Source: Falsochrobactrum shanghaiense (GTDB lineage: Bacteria > Pseudomonadota > Alphaproteobacteria > Rhizobiales > Rhizobiaceae). From it: DNA of 64,000 nucleotides. The stretch lies in assembly GCF_003149535.1 (NCBI RefSeq), contig NZ_QGDB01000009.1, forward strand, positions 22,373-86,372, read 5' to 3'. Below, piece by piece: positions 26,437 through 35,693 of the stretch. The notes beneath the pieces were generated by a model. The model worked only from the letters and a program-made list of their open reading frames with translations. It was not told the origin of the DNA and did no database searches. The translations under genes were made by a program, and so were the position numbers. Every line of letters starts with the position of its first letter. Position 1 is the first letter of the stretch.

Positions 26437-28048
26437 AATTTTTCAGCGATTTGCTGTTGTGGATTAGGTCGTCACCACGACCGAGCTTGAATTCAGCACG
26501 TTCCCGTACGGAAAGCTGTTCTATCAGCCCGGTTTCCCAAGCAAGGTAGCGTCGCGAGGCTTCCATATTGCCATCGTGGCGGTCGTGAACGAAGAAAAGG
26601 TGATCAATGCATGCGGCATCTTCTGGAGAATCCTGACTTGCCGTCATCGTTGCGCCTGCGGCGACAAGGGCGGCCTGCCCACCTTCGACGCGACAGAGAT
26701 CAGCAACGCCAAGATCGCGAAGATCTTGCGCAACCAATGCGGCAGCTGATCTGTCGCCAATAAGAATGATTGCACTATTTTGATGCCCGGCAAGGGCGCT
26801 GGCAAGACGGGGCCGGATTGCCCAGTGAGCCCCTTTCACATGTCCTTTACGATACTCCATGGATCCACGGATATCGAGCAACAGGGCACCTGCTTTTTGT
26901 TGTCTTAAAGCCTCGTCAGCAGAAATTTCAGCTAGATGGGTCAGAGGTGGCCTTATGCGTAAAGCTATGCCTTCAAGTATCGATTTGGATGCTTCATTCA
27001 CGCGCAACACATGTACATCGAAACCAACTTGCCGGAGCCAGAAGGCGGTAATAGTGGAACGTAACCCGGTATCACAGCACAAAATCAGGCGCGCATGCCG
27101 CGTCCCGACCCACTGATCAACAGACTGAACCAGTTGGACACCAGGCACATGAGCCGCGCCCGGCACAGGATCATTTTCCACCTCAGATGCCGAACGCGTG
27201 TCAAAAAAATAAGTGCTTGTCCCGCTGTCGCGCAGCATAGCAGCCGCCATCTCGCCATCGATTTCGGGAATAGCAAAGCGCGCCATGAGTTTATCCGCCC
27301 GTTCACGCGACTGGTGCAGATCATGAGCAGTCAATTCAGGGAAGGGAGATACCGCATTGTCACGCTCCAGCATCTCGCCGGAGAGCGCCCAGCCCTGGGT
27401 GCCATTTTCCAATGCGAGAATTGGCCCCGCATAACCACTGAGCTTCAGGCCGATAGCGCCGATAATACCACGTGTTCGTCCTGCGCAAGTGATCACTATC
27501 GGTAATTGTTCAGCCGGATCGACTGCTGTAATCCGGTGGGCGAGTTCGCCATTGGGCAAGCAAACAGCACCCGGCACTCGCATCTTGGCATATTCAGCCG
27601 GAGGACGGGAATCGAAGAAGCCAAATTCCCTTTCCTCTTCTTTCCATTGTTTCAAGCCTTCAGGCGACAGGAATTGTGGATGCCAGACATGCTCTGCCAA
27701 CTCACCCAAAGTCTTCATCGGGACATTGACGCCTTTGTATAGGCATAATCCCGCACGACCCCATGCGCCAACTCCACCTTCAACGCGGTGAATATTTGTA
27801 TAACCCAAATCAGATAGCCGCTTTGCCGCGCGCTCTGCGACCCCATCATCGTCATCCATCAAAACGATACGCTCAGCCAGACGTGGAACAAGATCACCAA
27901 TGATAAGTTCAAGTTGAGAATAAGGTGCAGGCACAGCAAACAATGCATGTCCCTCACCGAACTGCCCTGCCTCACGCACGTCCAAAAGTGCAACCGGTGC
28001 TCCGTCATGCACCATATCGCCCGCCACTTGTGCTGAAATTTGTTTCAT
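26435..28048 (-). CDS. four-module rhodanese-domain protein
   Basis: About 537 residues made of four rhodanese modules. Modules 2 and 3 keep the active-site Cys (ITCAGRTRG and LCCDTG); modules 1 and 4 do not (LMDDDDG and LIGDRSAA). This inactive-active-active-inactive layout suits a sulfur transferase in which outer modules are structural. The ATG at 28048 is preferred over one 18 bases upstream because operator b1 and the start region of the transcript lie there. It is transcribed divergently from the PdxA operon. Such proteins move sulfane sulfur from thiosulfate or mercaptopyruvate-like donors to cyanide, thiols or carrier proteins; here it hints that the substrate of the locus contains sulfur. 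Confidence 0.85.
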   Translation of the reverse strand: MKQISAQVAGDMVHDGAPVALLDVREAGQFGEGHALFAVPAPYSQLELIIGDLVPRLAERIVLMDDDDGVAERAAKRLSDLGYTNIHRVEGGVGAWGRAGLCLYKGVNVPMKTLGELAEHVWHPQFLSPEGLKQWKEEEREFGFFDSRPPAEYAKMRVPGAVCLPNGELAHRITAVDPAEQLPIVITCAGRTRGIIGAIGLKLSGYAGPILALENGTQGWALSGEMLERDNAVSPFPELTAHDLHQSRERADKLMARFAIPEIDGEMAAAMLRDSGTSTYFFDTRSASEVENDPVPGAAHVPGVQLVQSVDQWVGTRHARLILCCDTGLRSTITAFWLRQVGFDVHVLRVNEASKSILEGIALRIRPPLTHLAEISADEALRQQKAGALLLDIRGSMEYRKGHVKGAHWAIRPRLASALAGHQNSAIILIGDRSAAALVAQDLRDLGVADLCRVEGGQAALVAAGATMTASQDSPEDAACIDHLFFVHDRHDGNMEASRRYLAWETGLIEQLSVRERAEFKLGRGDDLIHNSKSLKN

Positions 28049-28056
28049 TATTTTTC

Positions 28057-28073
28057 CTGTCAACAATTTACAA
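28057..28073. promoter_or_regulatory. operator copy b1
   Basis: CTGTCAACAATTTACAA, nine bases upstream of the rhodanese start codon. On the minus strand it lies downstream of the predicted promoter, where a bound repressor would block transcription. The core centre is 33 bp (about three helical turns) from that of copy b2. Confidence 0.65.
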
Positions 28074-28088
28074 AAAAAAGCATATCAA

Positions 28089-28121
28089 ATTGTTGACAGT
28101 TTTCAAGTTTAACTATTATCT
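28089..28121 (+). promoter_or_regulatory. operator copy b2 within a divergent promoter
   Basis: ATTGTTGACAGTTTTCAA (28089-28106). On the plus strand TTGACA (28093-28098), a 17-bp spacer and TTATCT (28116-28121) form a good promoter for the PdxA operon, with the site over the -35. On the minus strand TTGAAA and TATGCT, 16 bp apart, form a promoter for the rhodanese gene with the same site in the spacer. One bound regulator could therefore close both promoters. Confidence 0.6.
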
Positions 28122-28235
28122 GCCTATCCAGAATAGTGTGGCGAATCCGAAATTCGGTTTCAAATCCACCACACTGGAAGAAGTGCGCTTTTCTCATAAA
28201 GTCGCCCGGTTCGTTGTCACTGCGGAAGCGAAAAC

Positions 28236-29276
28236 ATGACCACATCAATTGAAAACACTAAAAAACCGGTGCTCGCTTTGGTGCCGGGTGACCCGACAGG
28301 TATTGGTCCAGAACAGACCGCGCGCATTTTGGCTAATGGCCGTATGCGCGAACATGCTCATTTCATTCTCGTCGGGGATCGTCGGGTTCTGGAAATGGGT
28401 ATGCAGCAAGCTGGCGTCACCGTACCGATCACCACCATTACCCACCCGTCACAGGCTGATTTCACCGCCCAATCCATTCCTATAATTGATTTGGACAATC
28501 TTGATCCGAACGAATTCGAGATTGGAAAACCTGACCCGACGGTCGGCAAACGTGTCGGCGAAACCTTGTCGGCGGCGGTTGATATTGCCAAGGAAAATTG
28601 GGTTCAGGGTGTGGCTTTCGCGCCCCTCCATAAGAAAGCCATGTTTGACGGTGGCTGGCGCTTCCCTGACGAACACCAGCTTTTCGCAAACCTCCTCGGA
28701 CATAATGGCATGTTCCGTGAAATGAACGTTCTGGACGGCCAGTGGATGAGCCGCGTGACCTCGCATACCTCACTACGCAATGCGCTGGACATGATCACGG
28801 AAGAAAACATCTGCAAATCTTTGCGCCTGACCGATGCAACCATGCGCAAAGCGGGCATCGAGAATCCGCGTATCGCAGTCGCAGCTCTTAATCCGCATGG
28901 TGGTGAAGGGGGCCTGTTTGGAACCGAGGAAATCGACATCATCGCTCCGGCAGTTCAGAAAATGGCCGCGGAAGGCATCAATTGCGAAGGCCCTTTCCCG
29001 TCCGATACCGTCTACTTGAAAGCATTTTCCGGCCAGTATGATAGTGTTCTCGCCATGTATCACGACCAAGGCCAGATCGCGACCAAACTGAAAGGTTTCA
29101 ACAAAGGCGTTACGATCACGGCAGGTCTTGACGTGGTTTTCACCACACCGGCTCATGGCACAGCTCATGATATTGTCGGTCGCGGCATCGCAGATACAGG
29201 TGCATTCGAAAGTGCCATTGCACTTGCTGCAAAGCTGGCAAATCTCGGTCAATCGAAGGAGCAGGAAACGGCGTGA
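28236..29276 (+). CDS. PdxA-family 4-phospho-hydroxyacid dehydrogenase paralogue
   Basis: A 346-residue member of the PdxA family (NAD-dependent oxidation, often with decarboxylation, of a hydroxy acid). LVPGDPTGIGPE, the His of THTSLR, NPHGGEGGLFG and MYHDQGQI are the family's metal- and substrate-binding blocks. No pyridoxal genes are nearby and the neighbour is a tartrate dehydrogenase, so this is a catabolic paralogue, like PdxA2 of four-carbon acid sugar pathways or TphB. Weak ribosome site (GAAGCGAAAAC). It overlaps the next gene by four bases (GTGA). Confidence 0.87.
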   Translation: MTTSIENTKKPVLALVPGDPTGIGPEQTARILANGRMREHAHFILVGDRRVLEMGMQQAGVTVPITTITHPSQADFTAQSIPIIDLDNLDPNEFEIGKPDPTVGKRVGETLSAAVDIAKENWVQGVAFAPLHKKAMFDGGWRFPDEHQLFANLLGHNGMFREMNVLDGQWMSRVTSHTSLRNALDMITEENICKSLRLTDATMRKAGIENPRIAVAALNPHGGEGGLFGTEEIDIIAPAVQKMAAEGINCEGPFPSDTVYLKAFSGQYDSVLAMYHDQGQIATKLKGFNKGVTITAGLDVVFTTPAHGTAHDIVGRGIADTGAFESAIALAAKLANLGQSKEQETA

Positions 29277-30349
29277 GCAAGAGAAATCCACATCACATCG
29301 CGGTCATCGCCGGCGACGGCATTGGCAAAGAAGTAATGCCTGAAGGCGTGAAGGTACTGCGCAAAGTCTGCGATATCTTTGATATCGGCATGGAATTCGA
29401 AACCCACGACTTTGCGTCCTGCGATTATTACGCCAAGCACGGCCAGATGATGCCGGATGACTGGAAGGATCGTCTTTCAGGTTCCGACGCCATCTATTTC
29501 GGTGCTGTCGGGTGGCCGGACACCGTTCCGGATCACGTCTCGCTCTGGGGCTCGCTCCTGAAATTCCGCCGCGAGTTCGATCAATATGTAAACCTGCGTC
29601 CGGTGCGTCTGATGCCGGGTGTTCCGTCTCCGCTCGCTGGCCGCAATCCGGGCGACATCGATTTCTGGATCGTGCGTGAAAACACCGAAGGGGAATATTC
29701 GTCTATCGGCGGACGCATGTATGAAGGCACGGAGAACGAAATCGTGCTGCAGGAAACCGTGATGAGCCGCCGCGGCGTTGACCGCATCCTGCGCTTCGCC
29801 TTCGAGCTTGCCTCGCGCCGCGAGAAAAAGCACCTGACATCGGCAACCAAGTCGAACGGCATTTCCGTTACCATGCCCTATTGGGATGAGCGCGTCGTGG
29901 AAATGTCGAAAAACTATCCGGAGATCCGCACAGACAAATATCATATCGATATTTTGACGGCGCAATTTGTGCTCCATCCCGACTGGTTCGACGTGGTCGT
30001 CGCCTCCAATCTGTTCGGTGACATCCTGTCGGATCTGGGGCCCGCTTGCACCGGCACGATCGGCATAGCGCCCTCCGGCAACATCAATCCAGAGCGTGAT
30101 TTCCCGTCCCTGTTTGAGCCGGTCCATGGCTCCGCTCCCGACATTGCCGGCAAAGGCGTCGCCAATCCGATCGGCCAGATTTGGGCCGGGGCCATGATGA
30201 TGGAACATCTGGGCCACAAGGATGCCGCCGATGCCATTGTCGCAGCCATCGAAAAGGTTCTGGGCAGTCCCGAAACCCGCACGGCTGACCTGAAGGGCAA
30301 GGCCAATACCGTATCCTGTGGCGACAGCGTCTGCGCCGCATTGGGCTAA
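29273..30349 (+). CDS. tartrate dehydrogenase/D-malate dehydrogenase-like (TtuC family)
   Basis: A 358-residue enzyme of the beta-decarboxylating dehydrogenase family. IAGDGIGKEV, FGAVGWPDTVPDHVSLWG, VRENTEGEYSS, SNLFGDILSDLGP and HGSAPDIAGKGVANPIG match tartrate dehydrogenases closely. The family oxidises tartrate, D-malate or meso-tartrate. The start is GTG at 29273, inside the PdxA stop, with AAGGAG upstream. Two related enzymes are encoded at 22375 and 40856. Confidence 0.9.
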   Translation: MSKRNPHHIAVIAGDGIGKEVMPEGVKVLRKVCDIFDIGMEFETHDFASCDYYAKHGQMMPDDWKDRLSGSDAIYFGAVGWPDTVPDHVSLWGSLLKFRREFDQYVNLRPVRLMPGVPSPLAGRNPGDIDFWIVRENTEGEYSSIGGRMYEGTENEIVLQETVMSRRGVDRILRFAFELASRREKKHLTSATKSNGISVTMPYWDERVVEMSKNYPEIRTDKYHIDILTAQFVLHPDWFDVVVASNLFGDILSDLGPACTGTIGIAPSGNINPERDFPSLFEPVHGSAPDIAGKGVANPIGQIWAGAMMMEHLGHKDAADAIVAAIEKVLGSPETRTADLKGKANTVSCGDSVCAALG

Positions 30350-30500
30350 AGTCTTAAAACAAAAGTTTGGAGCGGTTACAGCTACTCTGCGACAGCGAGC
30401 CGTTCCACCCATCTGCCCATCCTTCTATCAGGTTCTTTGTCAGGCTTTGACTTCCCTTCGCGCATACTTATGTTGGGCTGCCAAGAAGCCAGAGGATTGC

Positions 30501-31442
30501 GTGAACGAAAACATCAACAACCTGTCTCTAAAACAATTACGGGCCATTCAGGCTGTTGCCCGCTATTCCAGTTTTCTCGCCGCCGCGGTTGAATTGCGTA
30601 TGTCACAGCCCGGTATCTCGCGGCTGGTTCGCAGCGTCGAGGAAAGTCTCGGCGTTCGCCTTTTTCACCGCTCCACCCGCCATGTGCTCCTGACTCAAGA
30701 AGGTCTGACCTTCCTGCCCACAATCGACCGGGTTCTGGCAGAGATCGACATATCGGTCGCTGACCTCGTGTCAATGCGCGCAGAACATACCGGACGCGTC
30801 ATCATGGCCTGCCCGCTCGCCATCGCAAATCGCATGTTGTCAGGCATCATCGCGCCGTTTCGCACTCACTATCCACATGTGAGGCTGGAAATCCGCGAAG
30901 CCTTGCGCAGCGCGGTCATCCAACAGGTCCGCCATGGTACCGTCGATTTCGCACTCGGCTCGTTCATGGAAGCCAGCGAAGATATCCAGATTGAGGAACT
31001 GTGCGGCATCAGCTACCGCGTCGTGTTTCCGCGGAGTCACCGCTTCGCTGCGATGACGGAAGTCAGCCTCTCGGACATGCAGGATGAACCCATGGTCTCC
31101 CTACCCTCCACGTCGATCTTACGCAGCCTCTTCGATGCTGCAGCCTCCCGGCAGGGCTTCCGGCTGCGCCACATGGTGACGGTCAACACCATCGGCTCTG
31201 TATTCGACCTGGTGGAAAATGGCCAGGCCATCGCGATCCAGAGCGACCTCTCGATCAGCTCCCATTTGAGCCCGCGCATCGAATCCCGTCCGCTGGTCGC
31301 CCCCCGCCTGACATCGAAGCTTTCGATGCTTCTGCATAAGGAGCGGATGCTTTCTCCTGCAGCACTCGAATTGAAGCAAAGTGTGGAATTCGCATTCAGG
31401 GAGCGCATATTTCACATGACGTCGGCCCGAACCGACGATTGA
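30501..31442 (+). CDS. LysR-family transcriptional regulator
   Basis: A 313-residue LTTR. The GTG at 30501, with AGAGGA upstream, is chosen because the helix-turn-helix (LSLKQLRAIQAVARYSSFL then AVELRMSQPGISRLVRSVE) starts right after it. The frame stays open upstream for some 60 codons, without conserved features. It follows the tartrate dehydrogenase gene by 151 bp in the same direction. No divergent partner, so its target is uncertain, perhaps the peptidase and ABC operon downstream. Confidence 0.9.
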   Translation: MNENINNLSLKQLRAIQAVARYSSFLAAAVELRMSQPGISRLVRSVEESLGVRLFHRSTRHVLLTQEGLTFLPTIDRVLAEIDISVADLVSMRAEHTGRVIMACPLAIANRMLSGIIAPFRTHYPHVRLEIREALRSAVIQQVRHGTVDFALGSFMEASEDIQIEELCGISYRVVFPRSHRFAAMTEVSLSDMQDEPMVSLPSTSILRSLFDAAASRQGFRLRHMVTVNTIGSVFDLVENGQAIAIQSDLSISSHLSPRIESRPLVAPRLTSKLSMLLHKERMLSPAALELKQSVEFAFRERIFHMTSARTDD

Positions 31443-31774
31443 GCCGGTCGCGAGGGGCTATGCCACATCGCGCGAGCAAATCTCCTAACAATGCCTTGTC
31501 GCCAAAAATCCGTCATTTCTAAGGGGCGGTTTTATTTATTATGTCCTTTTATGGATTTTCCTACCGTCTGGTGGACAGAGGATAACCGTCATCTTTCGGA
31601 CTGCGTCACAAATGCGAAAACGTCATTAATCTACGTTATTGCAAAAAAATTGACATCATACATACCACATGCCCTTATCTTCAGATTGCTATATGTGAAT
31701 TGTCAACAATCTATCATTACCGGGTGTTGACGGTGGCCGAACGGCTGAAGCTTCGTTTGAGGGAGAAGATGAAG
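31443..31774 (+). promoter_or_regulatory. promoter region of the peptidase/ABC operon with operator copy c
   Basis: 332 bp without a gene, rich in A and T. TTGACA (31650-31655) followed 18-19 bases later by CTTATC/TTATCT is a likely promoter. Copy c of the operator (AATTGTCAACAATCTATCAT, 31698-31717) lies about 20 bp downstream of that -10, near the expected transcription start, where a repressor would act. Confidence 0.6.
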
Positions 31775-33133
31775 ATGAACGATTATCTTGACCGAGAAGA
31801 CGTGCGAGAAAATAATATCCGTGAACTCATTGAGCTCCTCCGCATGCCAACGGTTTCTGCCCGCGGCGATATGAAACCGATGCAGGACGCAGCAGACTGG
31901 TTGGTAAAACGTCTGCAGAGCCTCGGCGCCAAGACCCAGTTGCTCGACAGTCCCGGCTTCCCGATTGTTTATGGCGAAATCAAGGGCGATAGCGACAAGA
32001 CCATTCTTTTCTACAACCATTATGACGTTCAGCCGGTTGAGCCGCTGGACGCTTGGGCATCCGATCCCTTCGAACCCGAAATCCGCGATGGAATTCTCTT
32101 CGCCCGTGGCACTGACGATAACAAAGGTTGCCTCTTGTCCCGCATTCATGCGGTTGAAGCAATCCTCAAGGAACGCGGCACCCTGCCGGTAACCGTCAAG
32201 TTTATCTTCGAAGGTGAAGAAGAATCCGGTTCGGAAAGCCTTCCGGTCGCAGTTGAGCGTCACCACGAGCTTCTGCGCGCAGATGCCTGCATCTGGGAGA
32301 ATGCGCGCCGCGATGATACCGGTGCCCCAACGACCACACTCGGCAACAAGGGCATGTTTTCCTTCGAGATGCGCGCCCGCACGGCAACGTCGGACTCCCA
32401 TTCCGGCAAGGCCAACATCTACCCGAACGCGATCTGGCGTCTGGTTTCTGCCCTTTCCACCATGCGCGACGTCAACGGCAACATCACCATTGACGGCATG
32501 ATGGAAGAACTGGGCGAGTTGACCGAAGCCGAAGCCGAAATTTGCCACAACACGCCAGCAAATGGCGAGAAACAGGCCCGCAAGCTCGGCCTCGAACGCC
32601 TGATTCCCGGAAATGACGATTTTTCCGTCAACAAGGCGCTATTCTACACGCCGTCGCTAAACCTTCAGGGCATCGAAGGCGGCTATACCGGCCCCGGTCA
32701 TAAAACCGTCAATCCAGCCACCGCAATGGCGCGCCTTGAATGCCGTCTGGTCAAGAACCAGGACCATGACAAGGTCAAGGAAATGATCGAGCAGCATCTG
32801 GTTAATCGCGGTTTTTCCGACATCGAAGTCGCGAGCGAGAAGGCAGGTGCATGGCCAGCATACACCTCGCCGGACGATCCTTTCGTCAATACCATCGTAT
32901 CGGCTGCCAGGAAGGTCTACGGCCGCGAACTGGTCGTCCTGCCGAGCTCTCCCGGCACCGGTCCGCGCTTCATCTTCACCAAGTATTCGGACATGCCGAT
33001 TGCTGCTCTTGGCGTTGGCCATGCGGACAGCCGCGCGCACGCGCCGAATGAAAACATTGCGGTGGAAGACCAGCATCTGTGCACGAAACATGTCGCGCAA
33101 ATCCTGCGCGAGTGGGCGCAAACCAACGTCTGA
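31775..33133 (+). CDS. M20-family metallo-amidohydrolase 1
   Basis: About 453 residues. Zinc ligands are visible in NHYDVQPVEP (His), RGTDDNKG (Asp), EGEEESGS (Glu pair, the first catalytic) and VGHADSRAHAPNE (His). GAGGGAG at 31759-31765 is nine bases before the ATG at 31775; the ATG at 31769 is too close. The family (ArgE/DapE/CPG2 and dipeptidases) cleaves amide bonds of N-acyl amino acids or dipeptides. It heads an operon with a dipeptide-type ABC transporter and a second M20 gene, so intracellular hydrolysis of an imported amide is likely. Confidence 0.9.
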   Translation: MNDYLDREDVRENNIRELIELLRMPTVSARGDMKPMQDAADWLVKRLQSLGAKTQLLDSPGFPIVYGEIKGDSDKTILFYNHYDVQPVEPLDAWASDPFEPEIRDGILFARGTDDNKGCLLSRIHAVEAILKERGTLPVTVKFIFEGEEESGSESLPVAVERHHELLRADACIWENARRDDTGAPTTTLGNKGMFSFEMRARTATSDSHSGKANIYPNAIWRLVSALSTMRDVNGNITIDGMMEELGELTEAEAEICHNTPANGEKQARKLGLERLIPGNDDFSVNKALFYTPSLNLQGIEGGYTGPGHKTVNPATAMARLECRLVKNQDHDKVKEMIEQHLVNRGFSDIEVASEKAGAWPAYTSPDDPFVNTIVSAARKVYGRELVVLPSSPGTGPRFIFTKYSDMPIAALGVGHADSRAHAPNENIAVEDQHLCTKHVAQILREWAQTNV

Positions 33134-33180
33134 GATCGCGATTGAGCGACAGGCAGGTATATCAAAGGGGAGGTAATACC

Positions 33181-34707
33181 ATGCTACCACGTAAGACAAA
33201 ATCACTGCTACCCGGCATTGCACTTGCAATGCTGATGGCAACCAGCACAATATCCCAGGCCCGTGACCTGGTCATTGCGCAGGGAATCGACGTGCCGGGC
33301 TTTGATATTCATGCCCACTCAACCTCGGCCGTCGAAGCTGTCTTCATCAACATCTTCGACTATCTGGTGATGCGCGATCAATCCGGCGAATTGCAGCCGT
33401 CGCTCGCTACCAGTTGGGAGCAGGTTGGAGAAGACGCGATAAAGTTCCATCTTCGCGAAGGCGTGGTGTTCCATGACGGTACGCCGTTCACGGCCGAGGA
33501 CGTCAAATTCTCGATCGAGCGCCCTGCTCTCGATGAGAGTGTCCTGCAGCACTCCTTTTACGACACGATCACCGGCGTTGAAGCGGTGGACCCGCATACG
33601 GTCATCGTCCGCACCAACGGTCCGGACCCGATTCTGCTAAACCGTTTAAGCCGAATTGGTTCCGGTATCGTGCCGAAGGCTTATGTCGAGCGCGTCGGCT
33701 GGGATGGTTTTTCCAAGGCGCCGATCGGTACCGGCCCGTTCAAAGTTACCGAATGGCGCCGTGATGATCGCATCATCATGGAAGCCTTCGACAAGCATTG
33801 GCGCGGTCGCCCGGTATGGGATCACCTGATCCACCGCACCATCCCCGAATCGTCAACCCGTGTCGGCGAACTGATCAGCGGCGGCGTCGATATCGCAACC
33901 AACATTCCGAGTCAGGACCGCGAGCGCGTCGATGCTTCAGGTGTTGCCAATGCTGTTCCCTGGCCGACCTTCCGCGTCATGCATCTCTTCCTCAATGCGA
34001 AGGAAGGCTCCCCGATGCACGATCCGAGGGTGCGCGAAGCCATTGACCTAGCCATTGACAACCGAACCCTCGTCGACACGGTCATGGGGGGCCTCGGAAC
34101 ACCGGTCCGTGCAGCCGTGACACCGGGCCTCAGCGCTGTCCCGATGAAGTACTACAATACCTTCGAGTACAACCCGGAGCGTGCTGTTGAACTGCTGAAG
34201 GAAGCGGGCTACGGGCCTGACCATCCAGCGCTTATCAAGCTGCAGGGACCGGCAGGCCGCTATCCGCTCGACGTTGAAACCCTAGAGATCGTTGCTGTCA
34301 TGCTGAACGCAGTCGGTATTGAGACGGAAATCGAGACGACAGAATGGAGTTCCTTCCAAGACCGGGTCTGGAACGCACATGATGTGGAAGGTATTGCCCT
34401 GATCGGTCATGCAAACTCCCTTCAGGACGGCTACCACGCCATCCAGCGGTCGCGCTGCGGCCAGGAATACAGCCTTATCACCGGCTGGTGTGACCCGAAA
34501 TTCGATGAGCTTGTCCAGAAGTCGACGATTACCGTTAACCCGGAAGAGCGCAACAAGATTCTCAAAGAGGCCTTCGACCTTAACGTGAAGTCGAACACGA
34601 TCATCCAGCTGTTCCAGGTGGAAAATCTGATCGGTATCAACAAGAACATCGATTGGAAGCCGTCACCGGACGAGCAGCTGTGGATGTTTGCGGCCAAGCC
34701 CAAATGA
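33181..34707 (+). CDS. ABC transporter substrate-binding protein, family 5 (DppA/OppA-like)
   Basis: A 508-residue periplasmic protein. A signal peptide occupies about residues 1-27 (two Arg/Lys, a hydrophobic core, ISQARD). The mature part has RDLVIAQGIDVPGFDIH, LREGVVFHDGTPFTAEDVKFSIER and GTGPFKVTEWRRDD, standard for SBP family 5. GGGGAGG lies before the ATG at 33181. The gene starts 47 bp after the M20 gene and 65 bp before the permeases. Ligands in this family are di- and oligopeptides, glutathione and opine-like compounds; the present ligand is unknown. Confidence 0.93.
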   Translation: MLPRKTKSLLPGIALAMLMATSTISQARDLVIAQGIDVPGFDIHAHSTSAVEAVFINIFDYLVMRDQSGELQPSLATSWEQVGEDAIKFHLREGVVFHDGTPFTAEDVKFSIERPALDESVLQHSFYDTITGVEAVDPHTVIVRTNGPDPILLNRLSRIGSGIVPKAYVERVGWDGFSKAPIGTGPFKVTEWRRDDRIIMEAFDKHWRGRPVWDHLIHRTIPESSTRVGELISGGVDIATNIPSQDRERVDASGVANAVPWPTFRVMHLFLNAKEGSPMHDPRVREAIDLAIDNRTLVDTVMGGLGTPVRAAVTPGLSAVPMKYYNTFEYNPERAVELLKEAGYGPDHPALIKLQGPAGRYPLDVETLEIVAVMLNAVGIETEIETTEWSSFQDRVWNAHDVEGIALIGHANSLQDGYHAIQRSRCGQEYSLITGWCDPKFDELVQKSTITVNPEERNKILKEAFDLNVKSNTIIQLFQVENLIGINKNIDWKPSPDEQLWMFAAKPK

Positions 34708-34772
34708 ACTGAATACGAGATCTGAAACAGAACGACCAACACGCGCAGATTAAAGAGGAGGAGACCTGCCCC

Positions 34773-35693
34773 ATGATCAACTATATCATCCGGCGACTTC
34801 TGCAGATGGTACCAGTTCTCTTCGGCGTCACCCTGCTGGTCTTCTTCCTGCTGCGCGTGTCCGGTGACCCGGTCTCGCTCATGCTGGGTGAGGACGCCAC
34901 CCCTGAGCAGATTGAGAACATGCGTCATACAATGGGTCTCGACCTGCCCCTTTACGTCCAATACTATCATTACATGGCGGGCCTCCTGACCGGCGACTTC
35001 GGTACGTCGATTCGCTATAATAACCTGTCCGCATTGGACGTCGTACTGGAACGTCTGCCAGCTACCGCCCGACTGGCGGGTATGGCACTGTTCTTCGCCG
35101 TCATCATTTCGCTGCCCGCCGGTATCATCGCCGCTTACTGGCGTAGTCGCATTCCCGATTACATCGCCTCGTTCTTCTCCGTTCTGGGGCAGGCCATGCC
35201 AAGTTTCTGGCTGGGCATCATGCTGATCCTGGTCTTTGGTATCACCTTGTCATGGCTCCCCGTATCAGGATCCGATCAGCCCGGTGCCGTAATTCTGCCC
35301 GGACTGGCCCTTGGTGCGGGTCTCGCCGGTGTGCTCACGCGCCTCCTGCGCTCGTCGCTGCTCGACATCATTAATCAAGATTTCATCCGCACGGCTTACG
35401 CCAAAGGCCTGACGCCCGGCGTTATCATCTATCGGCACGTGCTGCGCAACTCGATCCTGTCCTACATCACCGTGATCGGTCTTGAAGCTTCGGCTTTAAT
35501 GGCGGGCGCCGTAGTCACTGAGCAGGTTTTCGCTTGGCCCGGCATCGGACTTCTGGCCATTCAGGCCATCAATTCGCGCGATATGGCCGTGGTTCAGACC
35601 GTGGTTCTTCTGGCAGCTCTGATCGTTATGCTGATGAACCTGCTCGTCGACATCCTTTACTCCATCATTGATCCGCGGATACAGCATGGCTGA
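34773..35693 (+). CDS. ABC transporter permease, DppB type
   Basis: A 306-residue inner-membrane permease. YIIRRLLQMVPVLFGVTLLVF is the first membrane segment and signature of DppB/OppB subunits; SGDPV and the cytoplasmic loop AYAKGLTPG (EAA motif) are also typical. AAGAGGAGGAG precedes the ATG. It overlaps the second permease by eight bases. Confidence 0.93.
   Translation: MINYIIRRLLQMVPVLFGVTLLVFFLLRVSGDPVSLMLGEDATPEQIENMRHTMGLDLPLYVQYYHYMAGLLTGDFGTSIRYNNLSALDVVLERLPATARLAGMALFFAVIISLPAGIIAAYWRSRIPDYIASFFSVLGQAMPSFWLGIMLILVFGITLSWLPVSGSDQPGAVILPGLALGAGLAGVLTRLLRSSLLDIINQDFIRTAYAKGLTPGVIIYRHVLRNSILSYITVIGLEASALMAGAVVTEQVFAWPGIGLLAIQAINSRDMAVVQTVVLLAALIVMLMNLLVDILYSIIDPRIQHG

Noticed and set aside
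28236..29276. Reading the PdxA-family gene as vitamin B6 biosynthesis
   Set aside because: It is overlapped by a tartrate dehydrogenase gene and sits in a catabolic regulon; no pdxJ or ksgA-type neighbours.
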